Shown: positions 18,645-27,711 of the stretch, piece by piece
How positions within the stretch are numbered: the first letter of the stretch is position 1
How the letters are laid out: each line of letters opens with the position of its first letter
Assembly: GCA_025766275.1 (NCBI GenBank)
Contig: JAFKAC010000030.1
Span: 496,001 to 560,000 of the forward strand
DNA length: 64,000 nt
From: Lactarius indigo
Taxonomy: Eukaryota > Basidiomycota > Agaricomycetes > Russulales > Russulaceae
Direction: 5' to 3'
Made by a program: the position numbers and the translations under genes
Notes under the pieces: generated by a model
Database searches by the model: none
Seen by the model: only the letters and a program-made list of their open reading frames with translations
What the model was told of the DNA's origin: nothing

Positions 18645-19104
18645 TGTTACGTTTCTCATCCCCAACCCTTACTATACCGGTTGTGACTACGGCAGTAAGG
18701 TAGATTAGTCACGGACTCGGGGTTTACGCAGGAGTTAGGAGTTTACGAATGACTCGATCCTAGTACAGGTAGTAGTAGTATTGGGATTGCGGTACTTACG
18801 CGATACGTTGGACGCTACGATACGGTGACTCATAGCAGCGCTTGAAAGCCTGCTCTTCTTGTATTTAAGGTAGCTGTGGAAGACCAAGACTCGCCATCTT
18901 GGTCTTCTTCAATCGTCACTTTCTTCTTCTCTCACTTTCCTCTTCGCCACCGTCGTGCCTCTATTAAGAGTGCCACCAATATTCCTAGTGTCTGCGAACA
19001 TCTAGAAGTTTGCCTTCGAGCCATACGTCGCGAGACGTGATTAGCTAAGTTAACAAGGTCGCCTTATTGAGCTCAAGTCGAGCTAACGTCGTGACGGCGT
19101 TACA
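18645..19104 (+). repeat. ChrB1 5' LTR with promoter
   Basis: 460 bp. TATTTAAG at 18862, predicted RNA start ATCTTGGTCTT at 18896, 34 bases on. The start lies in a hairpin AAGACCAAGA...TCTTGGTCTT. No ATG from 18896 to the end of the LTR. Confidence 0.95.
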
Positions 19105-19106
19105 TT

Positions 19107-19117
19107 AAGACCAAGAT
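19107..19117 (+). promoter_or_regulatory. ChrB1 self-priming site
   Basis: AAGACCAAGAT, two bases after the LTR, exact 11-base complement of the predicted RNA 5' end (18896-18906). Same length and placement logic as Tf1 self-priming. Confidence 0.8.
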
Positions 19118-19124
19118 ATCCATT

Positions 19125-21104
19125 GTGGCGACCGTCAATACCAGGGACCAGTGGACGAGCTTCCGTCCTTATCATCTAGACCGAAGAGGAGACCGCAACG
19201 TACCAACCCGATTCCTAGGAGCAGCCAGGTGGAGAGACCGAGGAGACGAAACCGGATATTTTGTAGAATTCAACGGACCTACGAGGTTTAGACCTGTTGA
19301 GTTCAATTTCGACCATCTGTGCTGGACGGAGGTTACGTGGAACCCCATAGATCACCGCTGGGACGTTATTAGGCCAGCCGGGAGGCAATATCAGTGCGAC
19401 ATTGACGCACGCGAACTCAATACACGAGCCGATTGGGGACCCATCGACGGTCAACTACGAGAACATTCTACCGGAGAAGCAGTCAGCGAGGAAACTGAAG
19501 AAGAGCAAAGCGAAGAGGGTCAACCCGCAAGTGTCGGACCCATCGAACAATATACCATTCAACGAGCTGAGTCTCTACGTATTTCGGACCAGCCAGAAGT
19601 CATTCACGTACGATCGCCAGCAGCAGAAATGGCAACCACTACCATGACGGCCGAAGAAATTATGACCGTCAGAGAACAGGCGGCGCGAGAAGCTGCCGAA
19701 GCAATTAGACAAGAATCGCAACAGAATCTCATGCCCATCAATCCTGAAACCGGGCATCGCATGACCGCAGACGACGCAGCAATCTTTCGGGCCATTGGGC
19801 CTGACCAAGGAGACCCTCCATCAGGAGAAGGGGGGAGACGAGGATTACCATTGGACCCCCCACCGGGATGGGGAGGACCGCCCGGAGACGACTTCCCTCG
19901 ACGTCCGGGAAGAGGAGGAAACCCGCCGGATCTCCCAAACAACCCGCCAGAAGGAGGACCCCCAGGAGGAGGGGGTGGCGGAGGCGCAGGAGGAGGGGCA
20001 CATGGACATGAGAAACTCACCGGTGAACCTCCCACCATTTTTGACGGAGATCGCACTAAAGTAGACTCATTCCTCACGCAATGGCATGTATACTGGGGAA
20101 TGAATCTCGACACCCCTGTCATGCGCAACGATTACCGACGATGCCTCCTCTTCCTATCGTACATCAAGGGGGTATCCGTCAGCGAATGGGTACTCTCGTA
20201 CCTCAAGTGGCTCAATCGACAAATACAACGAGGAATAGATCAACATACGCGGGATCTGTGGAACGCAGTAGCAGAAGGGTTTAACCAAAGGTTCGTCAAC
20301 ACCCTCGAACGAGAACAAGCTCAAGCCCTGTTGAGGAAAGGCCTCAAGATGACCGACGGAGACATCGACAAATACGTCAACGAGTTTGAAGAAGCGGCCA
20401 GAAAAGCCGGATACCGTCTCAACGACCCACAAACCATCGACCTATTCACAAAAGGTCTCCCCAAGAAGTTATATGAGAAAACCTACGACTTGGACGAACC
20501 AGAAACCTTCGACGAATGGAAACGGGCGACGCTCCGCCGGCAGCGTAACTACATCCATGTCAGGGCCAGAGTAGATGAGTATAAAGACACGAAACCAAAG
20601 AAGACGGGCAATGCCAGCTGGAGTGTCCCACAAAACCTCGCCAATCCCTGGGCCATGGACACATCCGCCGACCGAACCCGGGCAAGACTAGCCGGGTCCG
20701 AGGAGATCGATTACGGCAAACCACCATACACCACGCTACCCCCGTTCCCGCCAAGGGGGGGGCCCGGAGTTCGCGGACGTGGGAGAGGGGGGATGCGACG
20801 AGACCTGAGGACAGTCCTGTGTTATAACTGTAACGCGCCAGGACATCTCTCACGAAATTGCCCCCATCCACGACAGCCGCGACAATGGCGACCGCAAGAG
20901 CCTGGACCATCTAACGTCCGAATGACCGAAACCGATTACTACACGCAGGAAACACCACCTGCCCAACTACAAGCCGCTTCGACCAGTAAAACGGCGGAAG
21001 AACGAGCTAAGGAGTGGCTTACGGGAGTAGCCAACGCCCCTGACGAAGTAAAGGACTTGATATTACAGGACTTGTGGGGGAAAGAGGGTTTTCGGAGCGC
21101 CTAA
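19125..21104 (+). CDS. gag: ChrB1 Gag with a non-AUG-initiated N-terminus
   Basis: 659 codons if counted from GTG 19125 (context ATTGTGGC: A at -3, G at +4). The next possible start is ATG 19629, codon 169 in frame, also with G at -3 and +4. Between the predicted RNA start and 19629 there is no ATG in any frame, yet the N-terminal 168 residues are conserved in ChrB0 and ChrB2 (TRDQW, YFVEFNGP, FRPVEFNFDHLCW). So both a long and a short Gag are likely. Then: Gly/Pro-rich linker, capsid-like block (FLTQWHVYWGMNLD), CCHC knuckle CYNCNAPGHLSRNC near 20821. Confidence 0.93.
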   Translation: MATVNTRDQWTSFRPYHLDRRGDRNVPTRFLGAARWRDRGDETGYFVEFNGPTRFRPVEFNFDHLCWTEVTWNPIDHRWDVIRPAGRQYQCDIDARELNTRADWGPIDGQLREHSTGEAVSEETEEEQSEEGQPASVGPIEQYTIQRAESLRISDQPEVIHVRSPAAEMATTTMTAEEIMTVREQAAREAAEAIRQESQQNLMPINPETGHRMTADDAAIFRAIGPDQGDPPSGEGGRRGLPLDPPPGWGGPPGDDFPRRPGRGGNPPDLPNNPPEGGPPGGGGGGGAGGGAHGHEKLTGEPPTIFDGDRTKVDSFLTQWHVYWGMNLDTPVMRNDYRRCLLFLSYIKGVSVSEWVLSYLKWLNRQIQRGIDQHTRDLWNAVAEGFNQRFVNTLEREQAQALLRKGLKMTDGDIDKYVNEFEEAARKAGYRLNDPQTIDLFTKGLPKKLYEKTYDLDEPETFDEWKRATLRRQRNYIHVRARVDEYKDTKPKKTGNASWSVPQNLANPWAMDTSADRTRARLAGSEEIDYGKPPYTTLPPFPPRGGPGVRGRGRGGMRRDLRTVLCYNCNAPGHLSRNCPHPRQPRQWRPQEPGPSNVRMTETDYYTQETPPAQLQAASTSKTAEERAKEWLTGVANAPDEVKDLILQDLWGKEGFRSA

Positions 21105-24100
21105 ACCCATCGGCCTGGGTGAGGGCTTTAAATTGTAATTCTGTAATCATGACGCGCTTTCGTTCTCTTCGAATTCCAGTCTCGATCCGCACGAATTACC
21201 GAATGGCCGACATCAAAGCATTGGTTGACTCCGGAGCAACCGACAACTTCATTCATCCGAGTTTCGTCAGAAAGATGGGCATTGGACTGCAGACCCTACC
21301 ACAACCACGTAAAATTTGGAACATCGATAATACAGAAAACAAAGCTGGGTCTATCACCCACTTTACCGACCTCGATGTATACGCTAAAGGATACCACAGA
21401 ACTATGCGTTTCCTTGTAACCGACCTTGGCGGTGAGGACATCGTACTAGGATATCCCTGGCTAGCCACCTACGAGCCTACCATCAATTGGCGAGATGCTG
21501 TAATACACGAGGAAATCATGCCGGTCGTGATTAGCACACAGGACAGTCCGAGCCGTCATACCATCATCGCGGTTGCGCTTACTAATAACGAAAAAGAAGC
21601 CATCGTTCTTGACATGGACGAAGAAAATACGTACTTGCGAGCAACTACGTCTACGGAGCTGGCGATCCGCGCAAAGGTAGAAGAAGACCCCGTCGAACTA
21701 CCGACGGTATACAAAGCCTTCGAAAGGCTCTTTAATGAAGAAGCATCCCAACGATTCCCCCCAGCCAGGCCCTGGGACCACGCTATAGACTTCAAGCCGG
21801 GCACCCCTTCCGCAATCGATTGCAAGATATACCCATTAACGCAAGAGGAAGAAGGGAAACTCAAGGAATTCCTGGATGAGAAGCTCCAACAGGGGTACCT
21901 GCGACCCTCCATCTCCCCGTACGCGTCCTCTTTCTTCTTTGTCAAAAAGAAAGACGGAAAACTACGCCCGGTGCAGGACTACCGGGTCATTAATTCGCAT
22001 ACGATACGCAACCAATACCCACTCCCCCTCATCCAGGACCTCATCTATGACCTTAGCAACGCTCACATCTACACAAAGCTCGACATCCGCTGGGGGTATA
22101 ACAACGTACGTATACGAGACGGGGATCAAGAGAAGGCGGCCTTCAAAACCAAGTTCGGCCTTTTCGAGCCAACGGTCATGTTCTTTGGCCTCACAAACTC
22201 GCCGGCCACCTTTCAAACCATGATGAACCACATCTATCGCGACACCATCGCCAAGCACGAATTGCGTGGGACGGTCATCCGGGTCTACATGGACGACATT
22301 GGGATCGCCACACGAGAAGGCTCCACGTTGGCCGACCACACTGCGGCAGTCACGGATGTTCTCCGCGTCGCCCAAGAACACGACCTCTACTTCAAGCTCG
22401 AGAAGTGCCTGTTCCACCAACCGCGGATGGATTACCTGGGGGTAATCCTTGAAAAGGGGGTAACACGCATGGACCCGGTAAAAGTTCGCGGTATCAAGGA
22501 TTGGCCAACTCCGACCAAGGTCAGGGACGTACGATCATTTCTAGGTTTTTGTAACTTTTACCGACTCTTCATCCGCGGTTTTGCTACCCACGCACGACCC
22601 TTGAACCGGCTCACGCGGAAAGACGCAGAATGGAAATGGACGGAGGACGAGGAGCGCGCGTTCAAAACCCTCAAGCGCCTTGTTACTGAAGAACCGGTAT
22701 TGGCCCACCCCAATTTACAAGACCAATTCGAACTGGAAGTCGACGCGTCAGGATTCGCAGTAGGTGCTGTACTTCTACAAAAGAAAAGTGACGGTCGCAA
22801 GCACCCGATAGGATATTACTCAGCCACGCTGAATGAAGCCGAACGCAACTACGATATCTACGACTTGGAACTCCTCGCCATTGTCAAAGCTCTCAGACAC
22901 TGGAGACCCCTACTTGCAGGATCGCCGCACAAGATCAAGATATTCTCGGACCACCTCAACCTACAGTATTGGAAAACCCCGCAAAAGATCAGCCGACGGG
23001 TTGCCCGAGAAGTACTGGAACTGATGGAGTATGATTTTGAGATCCACCACATCAAGGGGAAGAACAACGGAAGAGCGGACGCCCTGTCTAGACGACCGGA
23101 TTACGACCAGGGGGAAGGAGATAACGAAGGTGTGGTAGTCTTACCTCCCGAAATATTCGTGCGAGCCACTAATACCGCTCGCACTCTGGAAATACACCCG
23201 CTGTTGCAAACACCGAGACGACGGCAAGACCCAAAAAGTGTCCAAGCATGGGTCGACGCCCACCAACTGAAGAAAATAGACGGAGAATGGTATAAAGACA
23301 GGCGGCTGGTGGTCACCGGACCCATGTCCACGTATAGGGCGATAATCCATGACCATCATGATCTCCCCGTTCATGGACATCCGGGCATCAGCAGGACCCA
23401 ACGGATAGTGGAGCGGCATTACTGGTGGCCGAAGCTTCGTCGGGACGTGTACGAATACGTCACCGGATGCGCCGACTGCCAACGAAACAAAGTCAACACA
23501 AGACCAACGCACGCGCCGTTGCACCCTATCACCGCAATAACGGACGCTCCCCCCTTTCACACCATCGCGCTGGACTTTATCACTAAATTACCTACATCCC
23601 AGTCCTATGATAGCATCCTCACGGTGACAGATCACGACTGCAGCAAAGCGTCGATATTCATCCCATGCAACGAAGAGATTACAGCGGAAGAAACGGCTAC
23701 CTTGTACGTCCTTCACGTGTTTAAACGGTTCGGACTGCCGCGCAAAATCATCAGCGATCGCGACCCACGGTTTACATCAAAATTCACCAAAGAGGTCTGT
23801 CGAATTTTGGGCATCAAGCAGAACATCTCCACGGCATATCACCCACGAACGGACGGACAATCGGAGCGGACCAATCAATGGCTAGAACAGTATCTGCGGT
23901 TCTGGGCCAACGAGCGTCAAGATAACTGGGCGGCGTACCTCCCTATAGCGGAATTCGCTCACAATAACTGGCCCCACGAGCATACAAAGCAATCCCCCTT
24001 TATGTTGCTCATGGGTTACAATCCAACCGCGGATTGGACGGATAAGCCATCCCCCATTCCACACGTTATCACCAGACTCACACAGCTCAAAGAGGCGCGA

Positions 24101-25819
24101 CAGATGGCCCAGACCCTTATCAAAAAGGCCCAGGATAGTTGGGTGAAACATCGGGATACCCCGAAATATCAAATTGGTGATCAAGTGTGGTTGGAAGGAA
24201 AACACCTCCGAACCAATCAACCAACGGCAAAACTCGCGGCGCGACGCCACGGCCCCTTCAAGATAGTCCAGGTGATGTCCCCATATAATTACCGCCTCGA
24301 ACTTCCCACACAGTGGAGCATCCATCCGGTGTTTCACATAGATCTTCTCACGCCGTACAAAAACACGACCATGCACGGTGAAAATTTCCCTCGACCGCCA
24401 CCGGATCTTGTGGACGGAGAAGAAGAATACGAAGTCGAGGCCGTTCTGGACTCACGGCATTTCGGCCGCCGTAAAAAACTTCAGTATCTCATCAAATGGA
24501 AGGGATACCCTGACTCGGAGAATCAGTGGGTCGATAAGGATGACGTCTTCGCCCCGGAAGCAATAGAGGCGTATCAAGCGGCCCGAACGACCGCGCGAGG
24601 ACTTAAAAGCAAGACCATGGGAGACCAGGGAGAGTATCACTCCCATTTACGATCCACTTCTACGTCTATGCCCACTTCTCCTCTCAGACATGTCACCACG
24701 GCGATCCTCCTCGACCAAGTCGCGCAAGACGCCGCCGCCATCATCCAAGACGACGAAGAAACCGTGGTTCCAGCGGTCCAGCTCACTCCGTACACACCTG
24801 CAAACGTGCGAACGGGGCATATCACCGCTCAAGAATGGGCTGGCATCCTACAGAGGTTCCCAGACCCCACGCGCCAGCCCAGCGACGAGCAGCATGCCGT
24901 CGCTCACATCTTCCGAGACGACAGCGGGGCCCGCGAACCCATCGCGATCATCCCCCCAGACGACACTCTTATCGGTACTAGGGGAGTTTTCCCGACCGAT
25001 CGATCTAACGAAGGACCGGGAGGAGATGGAAGCAGAGGAGGCTTGGCGGAAGACGGCTCAGGAGTGGGCCAGAGAACAGTTGAGGTTAGCGCAGGAGAGA
25101 TTGAGCGAGTTGCGGCAGCGCAGGCAGCGGTGCCGGACCAAGCTGACCATGACGACGGAGATTACTACCCGGTCAGCCACCCCCTCCTTCGAACGAACCG
25201 CGACACTGCTGATCCCGGAATCACCCCGTGGCTCCTGCACACCGACGGAACCCCCATGTCTCGAGGACGTGTGCGACTGCCCGGCGTCGCACTACACACC
25301 CCCATCACGCGCGACGACGACCCCGCGCAGGTCCTTGCGCCTGAAGGGTTCCGGGCGAATCGACAGCCCCATCACATTCACTTCCCCATCACCGGGCCGG
25401 ACGGAGTAGAACTGCAAGCGAGTCATGTGCAGATCGTTGGAGGTGCGAATCCCTTTGTCCTGGGAGTCATCCCGGGGTCCCCCTATCTCTACGGAAAACC
25501 CCTCTACGCCACTCCCCACCTCTCGGCTGCGAATCGCGCCTTCATCGCTCACGAGGACCTCGTCATCCTCGCCGCCGACAAACTCACTGACCGCGCACTT
25601 AACCGCATAGGGGACGAGTCCTTGGTTGCAGAGGTGACGCGGTATCGCGCTGCAGCCCACGAGGAGTCGCGCTTACAGGCGCGCATCCGCCAACTCCGTG
25701 GGATGGTGCTCGTCGCCCGGGAAGACAAGATGGACTGCGTATACCGTCTGGAGCGAGCGGATGTATTCCGACGGATTGAGGATGAGCAGCGTGAGTGGAT
25801 TGCGCGGGACTTCCAGTGA
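21074..25819 (+). CDS. pol: ChrB1 Pol with conserved domain after the chromodomain
   Basis: 1581 codons. Protease VDSGATDNF about residue 50; reverse transcriptase YMDD about 403; RNase H VDASGFAVGA about 560; integrase zinc site (HGHPG...CADCQ) about 765-800; D, D, E at about 834, 894, 932; GPY/F module RRHGPFKI; chromodomain YLIKWKGYPDSENQW about 1115-1165. About 415 residues follow. The last about 220 of these match ChrB2 (PFVLG, YLYGKPLYATPHL, YRLERA) and I do not recognise them. They end in a charged helical stretch. Likely made as Gag-Pol through the frameshift at 21086-21092. Confidence 0.95.
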   Translation: MGERGFSERLNPSAWVRALNCNSVIMTRFRSLRIPVSIRTNYRMADIKALVDSGATDNFIHPSFVRKMGIGLQTLPQPRKIWNIDNTENKAGSITHFTDLDVYAKGYHRTMRFLVTDLGGEDIVLGYPWLATYEPTINWRDAVIHEEIMPVVISTQDSPSRHTIIAVALTNNEKEAIVLDMDEENTYLRATTSTELAIRAKVEEDPVELPTVYKAFERLFNEEASQRFPPARPWDHAIDFKPGTPSAIDCKIYPLTQEEEGKLKEFLDEKLQQGYLRPSISPYASSFFFVKKKDGKLRPVQDYRVINSHTIRNQYPLPLIQDLIYDLSNAHIYTKLDIRWGYNNVRIRDGDQEKAAFKTKFGLFEPTVMFFGLTNSPATFQTMMNHIYRDTIAKHELRGTVIRVYMDDIGIATREGSTLADHTAAVTDVLRVAQEHDLYFKLEKCLFHQPRMDYLGVILEKGVTRMDPVKVRGIKDWPTPTKVRDVRSFLGFCNFYRLFIRGFATHARPLNRLTRKDAEWKWTEDEERAFKTLKRLVTEEPVLAHPNLQDQFELEVDASGFAVGAVLLQKKSDGRKHPIGYYSATLNEAERNYDIYDLELLAIVKALRHWRPLLAGSPHKIKIFSDHLNLQYWKTPQKISRRVAREVLELMEYDFEIHHIKGKNNGRADALSRRPDYDQGEGDNEGVVVLPPEIFVRATNTARTLEIHPLLQTPRRRQDPKSVQAWVDAHQLKKIDGEWYKDRRLVVTGPMSTYRAIIHDHHDLPVHGHPGISRTQRIVERHYWWPKLRRDVYEYVTGCADCQRNKVNTRPTHAPLHPITAITDAPPFHTIALDFITKLPTSQSYDSILTVTDHDCSKASIFIPCNEEITAEETATLYVLHVFKRFGLPRKIISDRDPRFTSKFTKEVCRILGIKQNISTAYHPRTDGQSERTNQWLEQYLRFWANERQDNWAAYLPIAEFAHNNWPHEHTKQSPFMLLMGYNPTADWTDKPSPIPHVITRLTQLKEARQMAQTLIKKAQDSWVKHRDTPKYQIGDQVWLEGKHLRTNQPTAKLAARRHGPFKIVQVMSPYNYRLELPTQWSIHPVFHIDLLTPYKNTTMHGENFPRPPPDLVDGEEEYEVEAVLDSRHFGRRKKLQYLIKWKGYPDSENQWVDKDDVFAPEAIEAYQAARTTARGLKSKTMGDQGEYHSHLRSTSTSMPTSPLRHVTTAILLDQVAQDAAAIIQDDEETVVPAVQLTPYTPANVRTGHITAQEWAGILQRFPDPTRQPSDEQHAVAHIFRDDSGAREPIAIIPPDDTLIGTRGVFPTDRSNEGPGGDGSRGGLAEDGSGVGQRTVEVSAGEIERVAAAQAAVPDQADHDDGDYYPVSHPLLRTNRDTADPGITPWLLHTDGTPMSRGRVRLPGVALHTPITRDDDPAQVLAPEGFRANRQPHHIHFPITGPDGVELQASHVQIVGGANPFVLGVIPGSPYLYGKPLYATPHLSAANRAFIAHEDLVILAADKLTDRALNRIGDESLVAEVTRYRAAAHEESRLQARIRQLRGMVLVAREDKMDCVYRLERADVFRRIEDEQREWIARDFQ
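21086..21092 (+). promoter_or_regulatory. -1 frameshift site of ChrB1
   Basis: Heptamer G GGT TTT, with GGT and TTT the gag codons. It has the X XXY YYZ form and lies 12 bases before the gag stop. Slippage gives GGG TTT and enters pol. The same heptamer is in ChrB2 at 47538-47544. Confidence 0.75.
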
Positions 25820-25849
25820 GTCTGGGGTCTCACGCTACGAAGGGGGTGA

Positions 25850-26309
25850 TGTTACGTTTCTCATCCCCAACCCTTACTATACCGGTTGTGACTACGGCAG
25901 TAAGGTAGATTAGTCACGGACTCGGGGTTTACGCAGGAGTTAGGAGTTTACGAATGACTCGATCCTAGTACAGGTAGTAGTAGTATTGGGATTGCGGTAC
26001 TTACGCGATACGTTGGACGCTACGATACGGTGACTCATAGCAGCGCTTGAAAGCCTGCTCTTCTTGTATTTAAGGTAGCTGTGGAAGACCAAGACTCGCC
26101 ATCTTGGTCTTCTTCAATCGTCACTTTCTTCTTCTCTCACTTTCCTCTTCGCCACCGTCGTGCCTCTATTAAGAGTGCCACCAATATTCCTAGTGTCTGC
26201 GAACATCTAGAAGTTTGCCTTCGAGCCATACGTCGCGAGACGTGATTAGCTAAGTTAACAAGGTCGCCTTATTGAGCTCAAGTCGAGCTAACGTCGTGAC
26301 GGCGTTACA
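25850..26309 (+). repeat. ChrB1 3' LTR
   Basis: 460 bp, same as 18645-19104 as far as I can see, preceded by the purine tract and followed by TTTGG. Confidence 0.95.
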
Positions 26310-26314
26310 TTTGG

Positions 26315-26898
26315 CGCAGTATGCAGCGAATCCTTCACCACAACATCTGCGACTTGCGCAGTATGTCCTATCCTACCTAGTGGGAACTATGGATATGCGT
26401 ATTGTCTATGATGGCGCCAATGGCGATGGTCTTCATGGCTATACTGATTCCAGTCTGGCTGATCAGACTGATGACCGCCACTCAACCTCTGGTTATGTGT
26501 TCTTATTAGCTAACGGTGCAATAAGCTGGTCTTCGCGCAAGCAAAAGACTGTTGCCCAAAACACAACGGAAGCGGAATACATGGCCATGACCGACGCGGC
26601 TAACCAAGCTGCGTGGTATCAGAGCTTCCTCACGGAACTCGGGTACGAGGTCGACGACCCCATCCCACTTCATGGTGACAATAAGGGTGCCATTGACTTG
26701 GCCTTGAACCCTGTCACTGGGAGACGGTCTAAGCACATTGCCATACGGCATCATGTCATTCGGGAGTACATCGAAAAGGGAACCATCACCCTCATTAGAA
26801 CTCCTACTGTAGATATGGTTGCGGATGGCTTCACGAAGTCACTACCGCGTGTCCTGCTGCAGAAGCACAATGATGACATGGGACTTATGTGTACTTAG
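26315..26898 (+). CDS. gag-pol: CopA1 Pol, C-terminal part: RNase H
   Basis: Continues the 14906 frame after ChrB1 (AQYAANPSPQHLRLAQ). RNase H motifs: GYTDSSLADQ, TTEAEYMAM, HGDNKGAIDLA, and the end KHIAIRHHVIREYI...VDMVADGFTKSL, all standard for copia. Stop at 26896-26898, then purine-rich CACGGGGAGA before the 3' LTR. Confidence 0.95.
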
Positions 26899-26917
26899 AT
26901 TGTAGATCACGGGGAGA

Positions 26918-27541
26918 TGTTGATAAGTGACCCTTGCACACTTAGCGGCTCGTACGGACCGGACTTGCAGCATGGACTGCTTTAGATTAGATATACAGGA
27001 CTTGTAGATTAGATACTGTTTGATCTGTACAATCTGGACTTACTATTGCGTCACACATGACATCACTGTACTTCTATGACATCATACATCCGGACTCTGC
27101 GTTGTATAACGCCTTTGTACTTTCCTTTGTTCCGTACTTAGCTTTGTCTTTATTATGATGTCACTATGATATCATTTGCTTCTGGACTCTCCTTATTCTT
27201 TCCTTCCTTGTTCTCAGAACGTCCACTCCTTTGTCCGTTTGTAGAACAATACTTCCTTGTACTGCGTGACTTAGTGTTACAACCCTTGTACAGTGTCACT
27301 ACCAGAAAGTGTATAAGTAGAGTACCATGTACGCTCCTGGTCCACATCAGTTCTCACTGCTTGTGTGCCAGGTAAGCTCCCTTCTCTCCAATGTAACAAC
27401 ATCAGTTCTCACTGCTTGTGTGCCAGACACTTCTTGCTTCCACTGCTTGACCTCCTGTTTGCTGCTTCCAGCCACCCAGCCTATCTCACCACAGTCTCCT
27501 TTGTCCACTGTGAGTATGCTACCTTTGTGTGCTGTTCATCA
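26918..27541 (+). repeat. CopA1 3' LTR
   Basis: 624 bp, looks identical to 13498-14121, followed by TTGGG. Confidence 0.95.
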
Positions 27542-27546
27542 TTGGG

Positions 27547-27711
27547 CTCTATCGGACTTCCCACAACCCATGTCCGATGTCCGATCCCATGCTTCCAATC
27601 AAAGACAGATCACATGTACATATGCGTACACATCGAATCTGATTGGGACACGTTTGAAACAATAATATATTCGCTGAACTAGGCCTCCTCACTTCTCAGA
27701 GCACAGCAACT
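27547..27711. promoter_or_regulatory. Other half of the split divergent promoter
   Basis: Host DNA between CopA1 and the ATG at 27712. With 13411-13497 it formed one short intergenic region. Confidence 0.55.

Larger units (their letters stand above)
18645..26309 (+). mobile_element. ChrB1, complete chromovirus nested in CopA1
   Basis: 7,665 bp, 460-bp LTRs that look identical, TTTGG duplicated at 18640-18644 and 26310-26314. Order: LTR, self-priming site, gag, -1 frameshift, pol with chromodomain and a long C-terminal extension, purine tract GAAGGGGGTGA (25839-25849), LTR. No stop or shift seen, so it could be autonomous. Confidence 0.96.
13498..27541 (+). mobile_element. CopA1, complete Ty1/copia element carrying nested ChrB1
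   Basis: Bounded by 624-bp LTRs (13498-14121 and 26918-27541) that look identical, with TTGGG duplicated outside (13493-13497, 27542-27546). Own sequence is 6.4 kb; the other 7.7 kb is ChrB1 plus its 5-bp duplication. The single gag-pol frame is intact on both sides of ChrB1 and rejoins in phase. The element was probably functional until ChrB1 landed. A second copy of the family, CopA2, begins at 61224. Confidence 0.96.
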
